A stretch of DNA of 64,000 nucleotides, taken from Choanephora cucurbitarum (taxonomy: Eukaryota > Mucoromycota > Mucoromycetes > Mucorales > Choanephoraceae). Below, piece by piece: positions 48,140 through 60,384 of the stretch. The stretch lies in NCBI GenBank assembly GCA_025331435.1, contig JAIWNI010000014.1:248001-312000 (forward strand), written 5' to 3'. The position numbers were made by a program, and so were the translations under genes. The stretch's first letter is position 1. The number at the start of each line of letters is the position of its first letter. The notes under the pieces are model-generated. The model saw only the letters and a program-made list of their open reading frames with translations, made no database searches and was not told the DNA's origin.

Positions 48140-50510
48140 ATGACAGATTTGTTCAAGAGTAAAGAAAATGAATTTTATATTGAACTTAAGCAAGATAGAT
48201 ACTACTTTCCTGGTGAAGACATTTCGGGTAAAAGGATCATTCAATAAACCTTAAAACAGACAAGACTCTAACATACATCACATCTAGGTGATGTCGTACT
48301 TGACTTGAAGAAAGCTACTAAAACAAACAATATCAAGCTTGTATTGGAAGGAAAGGTTGAGATAGGCGGAAGAGATTTTACTCTGTTCTCTAAATCAGAC
48401 ATCATTGCTCAATCACCAGACGGTGATAAGTCATATTATCTTGAAGCATACACCCATCGGTTCCCTTTTAGAATTACTATTCCTAGTGGAAAGGAATGCC
48501 ACATACCGAGCACACTTGAAGTATGACATTATTATATCATCTATTTGCAAACTCAATTCCTCATCTATGGTTGCATAGGTTGGACAACTACTCAAAGTGA
48601 GTTATGAGCTGACAGCCACTTACAACAAAGCATTGTTTGGCTTCACTGATTTATTTTCACCTTCTACATCCATTACAATTAACATGTTGGAAAACGTCAA
48701 TGTCGAAAGTGTTGAGTTTGCTGGTCAACAAGAGTTTGAAAAAGAATTGATGCTGAGCGGTGAATCGGATCCAGTTAGAGTGTCTACAGTAATTGGAAAA
48801 CGTGCTGCTGTGAAAGGTAAAATACTTTTTTTCTTTGTGTATCTGAACGAATTGTACTCATATTTGCGATAGGTGATATAATCCCAATTTCTATCACAAT
48901 TGAGCATATCGGTGTCATTGTGAGAGATAGAGCCATTCGTGCCCAACTTTTGCGATCTGTCTACTATGGGAAAAATAAGTAAATGTTTTTTGTTTTGTTG
49001 CTCCTCTCATTTGCTTAACATTTTGTGCAACCGTAGATCAGACCTATATGGACCAAAGTGTGTTTGTGAAGCCACAGCTAACATTGATATCGCAGGCCCT
49101 ACTAGTTTTACAAAGACATTTGGTCTAAAGCTAGTTATCCCTCCCCACGCTATCCCTACTGTAGACGAGTCAGGCAAGGTTTTCAAGATTGAGTACTCTG
49201 TGCACATCTCTATCAACCTCAATGAGGAAAACCCCTTACGCCCAGAACTAGATCGCAACGTTGTCATCTTCAATGCTCCTTTTACTGTTGGTACCTACCC
49301 AAAGCTTAGCTTTAACATTGATGACGATGATGAAGAGGAAGAAGCTGGAAAAGCTGTAGTCAATCATATTGAGGTGCACGATGAGGAATCAGTCAACTCC
49401 GAAGACTTTAACGAGATGGCCGAAAAGATGAAGGAAGTAGATTTGGATCAGCATATACCCCCTGAAACTGTACAACAAAAAGAGGAAGACAACGATTCTA
49501 CCACAGAGTCTGATGAGACCACAACCCCAGAACAGCCAGAATTACCAGTCTTGCCAGACATTCACAAGGAAGAACTTCTTGACCAACCTCAATCTCCTTC
49601 TATAGCAATGCCACCTATAAAAACAAACCATTCTCGCAACTCGTCCATCAACTCTATTACCAAAACTCGAATGACGCCTTCTGATATCTACAACGATTAT
49701 CCACCTGCTTCCCCAATTACTCACTCACCTGTTAGTCCTACAAACAGCACTGGATTAGGAAGACAAAGCTCTGTTCATTGGGTTGTGCGAAATAAGGAGC
49801 CGACCTCTCCACAAAGTTTGTCTAGTGCGACACCTCAGAACAACCCCAGTAGTCCAGTAATCGGTTTTGCCATGCCTACACCATGTGTGAGCCAGTCAGA
49901 CACGACCAGCTCACCAACTCCTCAAAGCCCTCCATTACCGCACCTCTTAAACAACCACTCACCACCTATCTATAATTCGTCATTGCTATATAAGCATGGT
50001 ATAGCTTCCCAATCAACGCCTTATTTGCAGACATCGCCATCTATCTCATCGCCTTACTTACATACAGCACCATCCTCCTCTTCGCCTTATTTGCATGCAT
50101 CATCATCTGTATCTTCACCTTACTTACATACATCACCATCAGCACCTTCGGCTCATTCAGGCAGAATACATGCCTTTTACCCACAGCCTTCACCTTCGAT
50201 TTCTTCATCTTATATTCCTTCACCCATAGCCCATTCGCCACAACCTCAGTACGCTGCACACCACAACATACCACCTCCGCCTCATAACGAACATCATCAA
50301 AACTACCCACGCCCACCCATACCACCTCGCCCAGTTTCTCCTAACGCATTTCCTCAAGATGGACATCATCAAGAGCCTCCGTTTTATCATCACTCAAACA
50401 ACAGTAGTCATATTGGATTTCCTATGCCACAACATTCAGGAGATTACCCATCCATGCCAATGTATCAAGACTACAAACCTACTTATCCACATACTACTGC
50501 TTACCATTAG
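48140..50510 (+). CDS. Alpha-arrestin (ART-type ubiquitin-ligase adaptor)
   Basis: Exons 48140-48227, 48288-48520, 48579-48816, 48873-48978, 49037-50510; 712 residues. Alpha-arrestins bring Rsp5/NEDD4 ligases to membrane transporters for endocytosis. Seen: the arrestin N-domain (FYIELKQDRYYFPGEDISG, then KLVLEGKVEIGG and FPFRITIPSG) and C-domain (VKGDIIPISITIEHIG, KCVCEATANIDIAG, FGLKLVIPPHAIPT) over about 370 residues; an acidic stretch; then a long Ser/Pro-rich tail with two PPxY motifs (PPIY and PPFY) that should bind WW domains. The tail also has short SSPYLH-type repeats. The motif content makes the adaptor role likely. Confidence 0.9.
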
Positions 50511-51212
50511 ATGAGCAGATTTGAGAAAATAAAAAATACAATGCATTTTATCACTTTAGTATCATATTGACAAGATCAGATTGATATCAATGAGTAATGA
50601 GATCTTATTCTGCCAAATAGACACGTCGACTTATTAGTGGGGCGATGATTCTATCTCTTTCAATCGTATCTCTTATGGGAATCATTGGTAATACTACCTA
50701 TAAGTTTCGTTTGCTTTGATCTACATCTCCAGTCATAAAGGTTCATATCCAGAGGAATTGACTTAGTTATTCCTTACATTCCCTTCTAAAAGCATAGATT
50801 GATTAGCAAGGATTTGGGTAATTTGAATGCTGTCATAATACTTGTGACAACAAAGCATCAGACTAGATTGGCAGGATACATCCCGGTAAAATGATGGCGC
50901 CTGAAAATGACTAGTCGCATAAAGAGAAAATTTATACAAAGCAAAACAAGCTCTTTGTCCCTTTCCAGTCATGTTATGAACAAATCTAAAGTGTTCGAAA
51001 GCAAGTTGTCTGTAAATAGAGAAAGTTGTCAAAATTTGCTGGTTGAAGCATGACTATGTTCAAGGTGAGCTTGACAAAACGCTCGGATTTCTTTTTTTCG
51101 AAAACATGATCCAGAGAGACATGCATAAGTCAGGATAGTTTCTTTATCAAAGCTACTAGTACACTGACTCCGAGAGATACTCTGACGTTAATTAAAGTTA
51201 TGCATCATTCTC
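50511..51212. other. Intergenic region
   Basis: About 700 bp, AT-rich. A minus-strand frame at 50763-51032 has no motif. No terminal inverted repeat that would pair with sequence beyond the transposase fragment was found. Confidence 0.45.
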
Positions 51213-51716
51213 ATGATGATTTTTGAAATAAACCTTTCACTTCTCTTACAAACACGAACATTTAAAGACATGAATAGTGCAGAAAACAAGCGTAAGTATG
51301 ACAGTTACACTAAAGTTGCTGGCAAGATGCGTTTAGGTTTTTATTGGTTGAATAAAGAAGAATACAAGAACACCACCATTGGAAAGAAGAATCGGTTAGC
51401 TAGAGAGACTGTAAGAGATATTGTGAAGACTATCGAAGAAACAAATACGTCTCTCCCCCGTAAGTTCATTGGCAGACCTAAAAACATAAACCCTAGGGGT
51501 TTGAGACAATTCAAACGTGCTATAGTTTGTAATCCATTTATGAGCATTCAGCAAGCTACAAAGGAATTAAAACATATCAACATCAATGTATGTAGAGGCA
51601 CCATTGTGTTTTATCTTCGCGATCTTGAGTTCGAATGGTATTACGCAGCATACAAACCAGCTTCAACGGACACTCACAAGAGAAATCGTTTGCAACGGAC
51701 AAAGGAGCATTCTTAA
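51213..51716 (+). pseudogene. Tc1/mariner-type transposase, N-terminal fragment
   Basis: Single open frame of 167 residues; a start at the internal Met of MNSAENKRKYDSY is likeliest. It matches only the DNA-binding half of Tc1-like transposases: a first helix-turn-helix (TVRDIVKTIEETNTS), a GRPKNINPRGLRQFKRAI hinge with the GRP motif, a second helix-turn-helix (MSIQQATKELKHINI, VCRGTIVFYLRDL) and the start of the linker (HKRNRLQRTKEHS). The frame then stops and the DDE catalytic domain is absent from the next 600 bp. So it is either a truncated relic or a short DNA-binding protein derived from one. No terminal repeats seen. Confidence 0.75.
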
Positions 51717-53611
51717 TCACTGTTTTCCAGCTATTCGTTCAGAAATAAAATGACTCTGATTGCATCAAACAAATCAACAATATATGTATATGTATAAATA
51801 TGAGTTTTTCTCTTGAAACATTCAATAGCGATTGATCCTTTTTGAAGGCTTATCACGCGCACGATATACTGTTAGCCAACTGTATGTCTATAACTATCTG
51901 TAAGCGCATTCAATTTCATCACACAAAACAACTGTCAAGTACTCTGTCTATGACCACTCTATCTCTAACTGTCTCAAATTAATTCTGTTCTACTTGGCTA
52001 TTCTACTGCTGCACAGTTCTTGCTCGAGTTACACATGACTATCTCTGTCTTCTCTGTCTTTTGCCCGTGAGACCTTTGTATTGTCCGTATAGTTACATCC
52101 TGACTTGCCACACACTATATTTCTCTTTCTTTTCTTTCTTCTGTAACTTTAACTAAGATGTCTAGCCAGCGTCTATGTCAGGACTATGGGGCAACAAAGG
52201 AAAGCAAGCTGTTGAAGGAGGCTGCCAATCGCACAGGTTTTATGGCTGGATCTCCGTGATGATCTGAGAAACCAATATCGCAAGTTCTGAGGCAGGACTT
52301 TATCAAGCTTGTCTAGCTGAGTTTAGCTCTATTGTACTCTGGTTGCATTTTCATGCATCATATAGGCTGCACTGATAGCTTCAGCTGTCAGAAATCAAAT
52401 AGGGGTATATGAGCCATATAGATAGCTGGCGTATGTGTATAGGATATCTATGGGTGGCTTTTTGGTAAACAAAGGATCATATGAAGATTTCGTCACTTTA
52501 ATTGATTTTTCTGATTGGCTGATCCATGATCAACTGACTCTACCTCCTTGATCTTGATAAATACACGCCCTTATCGTTCTCTCTTTTTTTTCTTTTTCTT
52601 TTTCTTTCTCACTTCATATCACTCTCTCTTCTCAAGACAAGGTCAAGGCAAACTAAAAGTTAAGTATTACTTCTTTTTTAATATTGGTGATGTACAATAA
52701 GTAAAAGATATGCGTGCTTGTGCGTGCGTGTCTGAAGGGCGTGTTATATTCTTCTTTACTGTCTGATTGATGTCTCTTTGACGCGCTCGCTGAATATATT
52801 TTGGCTTGAAGTATGTCTTTAAGGAATATCTCACAGTATTGAATTTAATGAAAATGAAATGGAGCTCCATGTAGCTCACATTCAGCACTTCATTCATTCA
52901 GCGGATGCGTTTGAATGGTGCCTAGTCTATACTTTGTAAAATTTTGTGATTGTATCAGTACTTTTTAGTACTTTCTTTATCCCTACTTTTTATTTTTATT
53001 ACTTGAACCCGATTTATCTATTACCACTATTACTACTCTTGCTCTATCTGGTACGCGTTTTAGGTCACCAAGCCAAAAAGAAAACACAAACAACCTATTA
53101 CAAGCCAATTTCCAAAAAAAAAAAACTGCTTCTCTATCGCTTGCTTCTCGGTCCATTATCTCTTGGTCTGCTTTACTCTCATACATACGCGTTTTACTGA
53201 ATTGGGTTCACTTCAAGAAGAAAAAAAAAAAGAAACTGGTCACTTGCCGCTGTCTGCCATTTCCAAGGTATCGCTCTCAAGGCTTACCTAAGCTCTCTAT
53301 CAAGCTAGATATCTCATCATATAATCTTAGAAACATGCTATCTAGTCAGATATAAACCAAAGAAAGAATAAAAACTCGTTTCTTCATCCATCTACATATG
53401 ATTTGTTTATAGACTAAGAAAGTCGCATATTGTTCCCTTGTTGAATTAAACCAAAATGCATGATTGCTTTAAACACTAAGATACTCTTTAACATGAAACA
53501 ACTAGTGTTACATCTCATTACAATGCGTCTTGACTGAGGAAATGTTTATTGTTTAGACCTCTTCATATGGAATAGCTTATGACCCTTTTTGTGTACTTAA
53601 GCTAACGGATT
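51717..53611. other. Gene-poor region
   Basis: About 1.9 kb. It contains a CT-rich leader-like tract (52125-52145) followed by a 33-codon frame at 52158-52259 (MSSQRLCQDYG...), and a hydrophobic/basic 84-codon frame at 52946-53200. Neither has a motif or clear splice partner. Transposon decay next to the Tc1 fragment is possible. Confidence 0.4.
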
Positions 53612-54168
53612 TTACTTTTCATCACGCTCAACGAATCCCTCTGGATGATCCTCAACCAGTGGCTCTTCATCATGCGATTTAGCTTCTTCTTGCTCAGAAA
53701 AGGTAGACATATTATCTACAGAACTGCTCACTGTATTGTTTTGTATCCAATCGAATACTGGTGGAAGTCGATGTGTTCTTGGGAAGACTGAGTGAAATTG
53801 AAAGCCGTGGTAGCCCATCTGAGTGATAACACGACACGTTGTTCCCGTGAACGTCTTTTTTTTTTTGAACCGAAAGTTGTGAATTCCACTTTAATCTTAT
53901 AGAGGCTGTATCACCTGCTTGACCAGTTAGTGGAATGTCAACTTCGCGCGCCAAAAAATCTCTCTATCATATCACCTCAAATCATGATACCTCCAGAATA
54001 TTGATTAAAAAAAGCAATGGGACAGATAAATATCACTACTTTACCCAATGGTTCATCGCCCTGGATGTGGTTCTCACAATAGAATGAAGGGGCTGACCTG
54101 CTCGACAAGATATGAATCCCATTGAGCACTTGTGGTGAGCTCTCAAGAATCTGAGATCTGGTATCCAT
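53612..54168 (-). pseudogene. Unidentified gene with a frameshift at an A11 run
   Basis: Exon 1 at 54168-54045 (start MDTRSQILESS) joins at a GT-AG intron to exon 2 from 53959 (GDFLAREVDIPLTG, IRLKWNSQL). The frame then meets 11 A on the coding strand (53856-53866). Read as is, it leads to a Ser/Thr-rich tail and an early stop. With one base fewer it passes to the frame with MGYHGFQFHSVFPRTHRLPP and VFDWIQNN and an acidic end at 53612. Both sides look coding, so the run marks a true frameshift, a sequencing slip or population slippage. I do not recognise the family. Confidence 0.55.
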
Positions 54169-55147
54169 AATAACAAAGAATTGAGAGAAGAGCTGTTAAA
54201 TCAGACTGGTAGTGATCTGATCGATCGTTTGATTGATAGATGCTAAGCAGTTATAGATGCAAATGGCAGTCCTACTAGATATTGATTTCATTCATTACAT
54301 TAAAGTAAACCATCTAACATGGTAGTAATAAAGAGAGACGGTTACATTTTTATAGCATCTGAGTACCTTAGACACTTCTCTATCATGATGTCTTTGTTAC
54401 TGAGGTCCAAAAGTAAGAACAATGGTGAAGTATATAGCAGTTTTCTCTTTCTTTAACAAATCATTTGCTATAAAAGAAACTTGTTTGTTCTGTTTACTTT
54501 ATTAGTCTATTGATATGGGCGTGTTTATTTTTTGAGGTTTGCATTCCTATACCAAGTATGCTTTTAAACAAGATGACATCTTTGTATTCATCCTAAAGGA
54601 TTACATTTTGAAATCGAGTCATAACTCTCAATTGAGCTAAAGTAAGTTGATTACATAATGAATACATGGACTGTATTGTCATACAAACCAGTATTCTTAA
54701 ACTTTAGCTCTCTCTCTATCTCTGTTCTGGTTTGTCTCACCTTATTCCAAGGGAAACATACAGTTACTCAACGTTGACTGAAGCTATGTTTGCTAACATG
54801 ATACAACTTGTATGGAAAGCTAGAAAAGAAAGCCTATTAATTTCTACGTTACCTTCTACTGTTGATGAACAAAACAATTGAGTCAAGAAGATGTAGCTAC
54901 TCAATCAATCGCGTTTACCACTTTCCAATAGATTATCAAAAGGAGAAAGAAAAGCAGGTTCATTGCTGACTTGTTGTAAAACGTTATTCCGTTTTCTTTT
55001 GTTTTGCCCCGGCAAAATGAATTGGATTAATATGATCCGATTTCTAAAGCAAATGTTTCAAGTACCGAATCAAGCCGAACTATTTAAACCCTGCTTTTCA
55101 TTTTCATCTTCATTTTCCTTTTCTTATAATATTGAATTACTTTAAAT
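54169..55147. other. Divergent intergenic region
   Basis: About 980 bp. Nothing recognised beyond a T/C-rich leader at 55090-55130 for the next gene. Confidence 0.5.
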
Positions 55148-55541
55148 ATGAGAGTTGTTAGCGAGTCAGACAGAGAAAATGCTAGTCGTTATGCCATGAA
55201 GGGTTTTGCTGTTGGTGCCGCTCAATGGGCTGGTGTTGGTCTTTTTGCCTCTGGTTTACTCTATGCCTTCATGCCTTGGTACCGTAGAACTCAAACCGTA
55301 AACAAGGTAAGAAAAGAGATAAGTGAGAAAGAGGTACAAATCAGACTCTAATGCGAGTTTGTTCTAGTTTTACATCATCATGTGTTTCGGTCTTGGTGGT
55401 GGTGCTCATAAGTCAGACAGATATATGGTCAACTTTGAACGTAGAGGAAGAGCACAGACTTTGGACGAAGAGACCAAGAGAAGATATGAACTTCTCTACG
55501 GCAAAGACTTTGAAAAGCCTGCTGACCAACCCGCTTCTTAG
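55148..55541 (+). CDS. Small membrane protein, Rcf2/HIG1-like
   Basis: Exons 55148-55306 and 55368-55541; 110 residues. The start MRVVSESDRENASRYAMKGF, a glycine-rich helix (VGAAQWAGVGLFASGLLYA), a polar turn with YRRTQTVNK, a second helix (FYIIMCFGLGGGAHKSDRYM) and a charged tail with YELLYGKDFEKPA resemble the N-terminal half of fungal Rcf2, a respiratory supercomplex factor of the HIG1 group. It is much shorter than yeast Rcf2, and the HIG1 core itself is not obvious. A mitochondrial inner-membrane location is likely but inferred. Confidence 0.65.
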
Positions 55542-56347
55542 AATGCCTTGCTTGTTTCTTTTAAAATGTATATAGAATTGAAATTGTTAAATAAATTTTC
55601 ACAACTTACCCGATATCAACATCACACATCTCTCTCCTCATGTTATGAAGTAAATTGTACGTTATATATCATTTAGCTCACAATCTCAATCCAAAGTCCG
55701 ATAAGCCAAAGAATCATGCATAGCTCGATCAAAAAGTAAGTCTTTAGTCCCCTTATTGAATCGCCTATTGCGATAGGAAGTAGTTCTTTGCAACGTAGTT
55801 TATATGACGCAGTCATTGCATAAAGAGCGATCGAAGAGAAAGTGTTTATCTCGGATATGGATAGACGGCCGTATTAGTCATCGCTCACTCTCTGTTACAT
55901 CATCAAAAAATGTCAAAGTCGTACACCAAAAAAAAATGCATGCTGGTTCGAAAATTCAAACATCAGAAAGTGGAGTCATGCTTCATGCTATGCTATCGAG
56001 ATAATTTACAGTTACCTGAAAAGCAATAAGTCTTCGTATTGGCATCCTCGAGAAGCACTAAGCTTTTGCGGTTGGATGGGCTTATTCCTATACTCATTCC
56101 CAAATACTGAATTGAGATAATAAGGTTGATTATCAAATGCTGACAACTATTATCAATCGTCTCTCTTTGATTAAGGTAACATGTATCTGAATAGGCTTAG
56201 AATTTGAAATGAGAGTTAAAGAATCTTGTTGTCCAATCAAAGATTCACATTTTGTTCTCAGTAACCTTTCTTATTTGTTATTTTTTTTTTCTATGCATTT
56301 CCTTTTCTTTTTCTCCTCTTTATTAAAACAAATTGAACACAGACACT
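55542..56347. other. Intergenic region
   Basis: About 800 bp. A 66-codon frame at 55804-56004 is basic and without motif. A T/C-rich leader at 56270-56325 precedes the EEP gene. Confidence 0.5.
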
Positions 56348-57716
56348 ATGGCATTGAGTTTTATGTCCTTTAATATTCGTCATGATCATCATGAAACTTC
56401 AGTATTGACACCCTTTGCTGAACCACCAGTAAAGGAGAATCCTTTGGACACAACACAGTTTGAACGCGAACAACCTTGGTCTATTCGCAAGTGGAAGATT
56501 GTTGACACCATTTTGTTGTACATGCCCGATGTTGTGGGACTTCAGGTAAGGAAGCGAGCATAAGGGCAGTAGGCTTGTTAGATTAAAAAAAAAGTGCCTT
56601 GATCACATAAGGAACCTGTACATCATCAAATCCTTGATATAGAAGCACTTTTACATGATCAATATGAATGGATCGGAGTCGGCAGAGATAATGGTGAAAA
56701 AGAAGGTGAAATGTCAGCCATATTCTACAAGAAGTAAAGTAATCATTTTCAATATAAGAAAAAAAAAAGTAGGCTAACCATTTTTTAATATAGGGACACA
56801 TTGACAGTAAATGATTGGAAAACATTCTGGTTATCAGAGGTAAGGTATACAAATACAAGTCATTTGATTTTATCACTGAGGGCATTCTATACATGCAAAG
56901 ACTCCAGAGACACCTGGAAGTCAAAGTTGGGACAGCAGACACCCACGCACTGCAACCCAAGCAACGTAAGTAGAGAAGTGTCTTTAGAATGAACAAAAAA
57001 GGTTAATCTATCCTTTTTTGGAACTTTTCCGTAGCTTCAAGAAGGTCAATGACGAAAGTCTCTTCACAGTCTTCAATACACATTTCGACCACAAAGGCAC
57101 TAAGGCTAGAGAAGAATCCGCCAAGTTGATTCTAGAGAGAGCAAAGGCTGCTCATGAGCATGGCCCTGTCTTCTTGTTAGGTGATTTGAATTCTACTGAA
57201 GATGACCCTGGCTACCTTGTGTTGACCAACTCGAAATATCAAGACGCAAAGAACAAGAACGATACTCTCGTCAACCTCCAAGAACTCAACCAAGCTTGTG
57301 CATTAGCACATTCTGGAAAGACAGGCAAACCAGTTCGTACTGCCGAAAATCACATCACGTTGCCTACACATCGTGTCATCCGACCTGGTCAGATACTTGC
57401 CAATCTCAAGAAGCAACAAGAAGAAGAACAAAAGACTGATCTCTACTTTGATGATGCTGCATACGAATTGGTGACATTGGTCAAGAAAGGATCTATGGCT
57501 TTGAGTGGCCCTTATGGCTTCAGAGATACCCTCACTGGTTTTGGTCATGGAGATGATAGCGATAGAGCACCTCTTCGTATTGATTTTATTATGCCACTTC
57601 AAAGCAATCAATATCAAATTAAGGTGCTTCAATTTGCTGTGCTGCCTAATCAATTTGATGATGGCCTTATCTTCAGTGACCATCGTCCTGTATTTGCTAG
57701 GATTTCTTGGTAATAA
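56348..57716 (+). CDS. Endonuclease/exonuclease/phosphatase-family hydrolase
   Basis: Exons 56348-56545, 56612-56733, 56794-56839, 56901-56965, 57035-57713; 369 residues. EEP enzymes are metal-dependent phosphodiesterases or phosphatases. The catalytic set is visible: Asn in FMSFNIRHD, Glu in VGLQE (the Gln and Glu fall on either side of an intron), NTHFDHKG, GDLNSTEDDP and the C-terminal SDHRPVFARI. The layout is that of secreted or cytosolic EEP hydrolases related to bacterial ones; no signal peptide is present. Compared with them it has an insert around LKKQQEEEQKTD. The substrate (phosphoinositide, nucleic acid or other) cannot be read from sequence. The coding end is at 57713. Confidence 0.85.
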
Positions 57717-57830
57717 AACCATACTAAAGCTTGATTTATAACATGAAATATATATTTATTGTATAAGGTTGATATAAAGTGGTATGAGAGAGAAAGGGAA
57801 ACGTCTAAATGGTATAAATATATCATGATC

Positions 57831-60384
57831 TTACAAACTCATCAGAGGCGTATGTTGAGTACCTTTAGGGTATACAATTAATGTAGCGAGGAACAACCCA
57901 AGTGTGATACCTTCATATACAGAAAAGTCAGTCTCTTTTTATACTCTTCTTAAATTATATGTTACCTATGGATGATTCAATCATGGCCAACGCAAATCCA
58001 GCACCTTGATTGCTAGAATCCTCCGTACCACCAAATAACCCAATGGCACCTCGAATACCTAAACTGCTAGGAACAAGATAGAAGACGCCAAGCAACATGG
58101 CATCAAAAGTCATCTTTCCAGTAATCTTGGTCAACAAATTACCAATGAGGCCTAGACCCAGGGCCGGTACGACCTGTAGAAGCTGAGATGGTGCATGAGC
58201 CCAGCAAGCTAAAGCATAGTTGATGGTATAGGTACAGGCAGAAACAAAGATCATTGTGGGCCATCGTGGGGGACGAGCTCGCAAGAAGAAGCAGTAAGCC
58301 AAAGCAAACAAGGGCACCAGAAGGAAATTGAACCATTGCGATTCACTCGAGATACATGTGGCAGCATTTGAAGCCTGCTTACAGACATCCGTATCAATCG
58401 TGGTAACACTCTTGTCCATCAGTATATAGAGTGAGGATCCCATGGAAACACCATAACCAAGCAAGAATGCATAGATGATCGCGTATACCATACGAACAAC
58501 ACCTGCCACAAGTTGTCGAGAGACGAGTTCAATAATAGAAACTGCCATCGGATAACCTGGAAGCACAATGATAAATGAAGAAAAGGCAATCGGAGTAAAA
58601 CAGAAGCCATATTTTGTTATCGCACGCGCAACGAATCCAATCACTATACATACAGTAATCTCCCAAATGGGCTGAAAGCTTGCGATATAGTTGGAGAAAA
58701 TTTCGTTGGTAGCAAACACCACTTTAAAAAAAATCAGTGTCATATCTCAAAAGAAATATCAAACTATACTTACTACTCAGTGCTGCACAAATACCACCTT
58801 CTTTCCATCGACCACCAAAGAACAAGATACAGCCTGCAAAAGCAGCAAGAGCATATACAAAAGGATGTAGCCACATAGGATAAATGGCTGGCTGCGATGC
58901 TACCTTATCAATAAATTCCAGAGCTTCATCCACCGTGACCTCTCCGTGTGCTACTAATTTTTCCAATCGGTGAATATCTTGTAATCGATGCATTTCAAAA
59001 GCCTGTGCTTGCCGAATAAAATGAGTGTCGGTCGTGTGTGTTGTCGAGTCGATAAAAGTGATAAGCATGATGCTTGGGAAATACACATATTCAGCATCCA
59101 CTGCCAGCGTGCGAGACACTTGACGCATTGCGTATTCCAGACGATGTGCCGGACAACCATAATGCATCAGTGCTCTACAGAGCTTTCTTAGAAACTCTTG
59201 CTTTTGCAAGATATTTGCAATCTCAAAAGTGATCCGAATACGATCTTCCAGCGTGATCCGTTCAAATTGAGAGGCAGTCGTGAGCATACTGTCTCTGGAA
59301 GGTCTTCTGGAGGTAGCCGGGGCAGATTTTTTGCGCTTTTCCAAACTGGGTACCACGTATTTGTTTGATGCTACTTCAGAAAGCCAACTAGCAGGTCGGT
59401 TGACCATGGGAGGTCTTTGTTGAGAGCGAGAGGTTCCGGAAAGCCAACTGACAGGCCGATAAGCCATTGAAGGTCTCTTGGGTGCTTCATTAAAATCGTT
59501 GTTGGAGCTTAAAGGGAAATCAACCAGTGATTTTGCTTTTTTAGGCTTCTTGTTTCGTTTGATCTTGAGTTTCTATCATAAAGAATGTCAATAACAATCC
59601 AACGGATGTCAAGCTTTTCTTTTTTTTTTACCTTTTTTTCTTTTTTCTGTGGTATCTCTGGAGTGCCTTGACGATGGGCTTCAAGTTTCATCAAGCTGGC
59701 CAGAACACTGCCACTTCCAAAGCTAGCTTGGCCAGATGGCATCTCTGGCTCTTCTTCAGTATGTCTGCTTTCATACCGATTGGCCATGAACGAACCAAGG
59801 GAATCAGAATTAGTCTGCTGAGGAGTATATCTTTGACTGATCATGCGTTGAACAAGATTGGCCGATTCAACAACGTGATCTTGAAATCTGATATGTCTAT
59901 CTCTAGCTTCATCTTTAATCAATGCTGCTTCTACCAGACTGTGTGCTTCTGGATTTTCGGCAGGATAGTTAGGTATACGAAAGTTTTCGCTATGAATTGA
60001 AGTGGGCTTGTTTAACGTGGCAGTCGAATTGTCCTTCTCATCTGGATAGGCCAACGGTTCTTCTTTTTCGGCATATTCGTTGATATCAGTGTCGCTATCA
60101 CTATTTTCACTCTCAGAACTCTCCGTTTCTTCTATGACTCTATGATGATCAGTGAAATACGTATCTCGGCGGCCTCTGTTGCGCATTGGAATGATATTGA
60201 GAAGACTGTTGTCTGTCTGACTCGATCTCAATGCATCTTGCTGATTGTCATTATCATCTTCATCTGCTGTGATGGATACAACAGGAAGCCTAGGTGATGA
60301 ATGTGCTTTGGGGCCTAACTTGGGTCTAACAGGCCTGGAAGTACTGCTTGATGTACTGCTATCTTGATTTTTGTTGTCATCCAT
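57831..60384 (-). CDS. ThrE/Prm10-family membrane protein (DUF1212)
   Basis: Exons 60384-59632, 59572-58774, 58721-57966, 57910-57831; 795 residues. The C-terminal half is a ThrE-like unit of the fungal Prm10 family: LEDRIRITFEIANILQKQEFL, RALMHYGCPAHRLEYAMRQVS, then about ten membrane helices with PGYPMAVSIIELVSRQLVAG and the ending SLGIRGAIGLFGG. The bacterial relative exports threonine; the fungal role is unsettled. The first 330 residues are low-complexity, Ser/Asp/Glu-rich, with two SWLS repeats (RPVSWLSG, RPASWLSE) and Lys-rich links. The poly-Lys region (KKEKK) lies at an exon end. Confidence 0.88.

Noticed and set aside
52946..53200. 84-codon hydrophobic/basic frame
   Set aside because: Low complexity, an equally long antisense frame exists, and no splice or leader support was seen.
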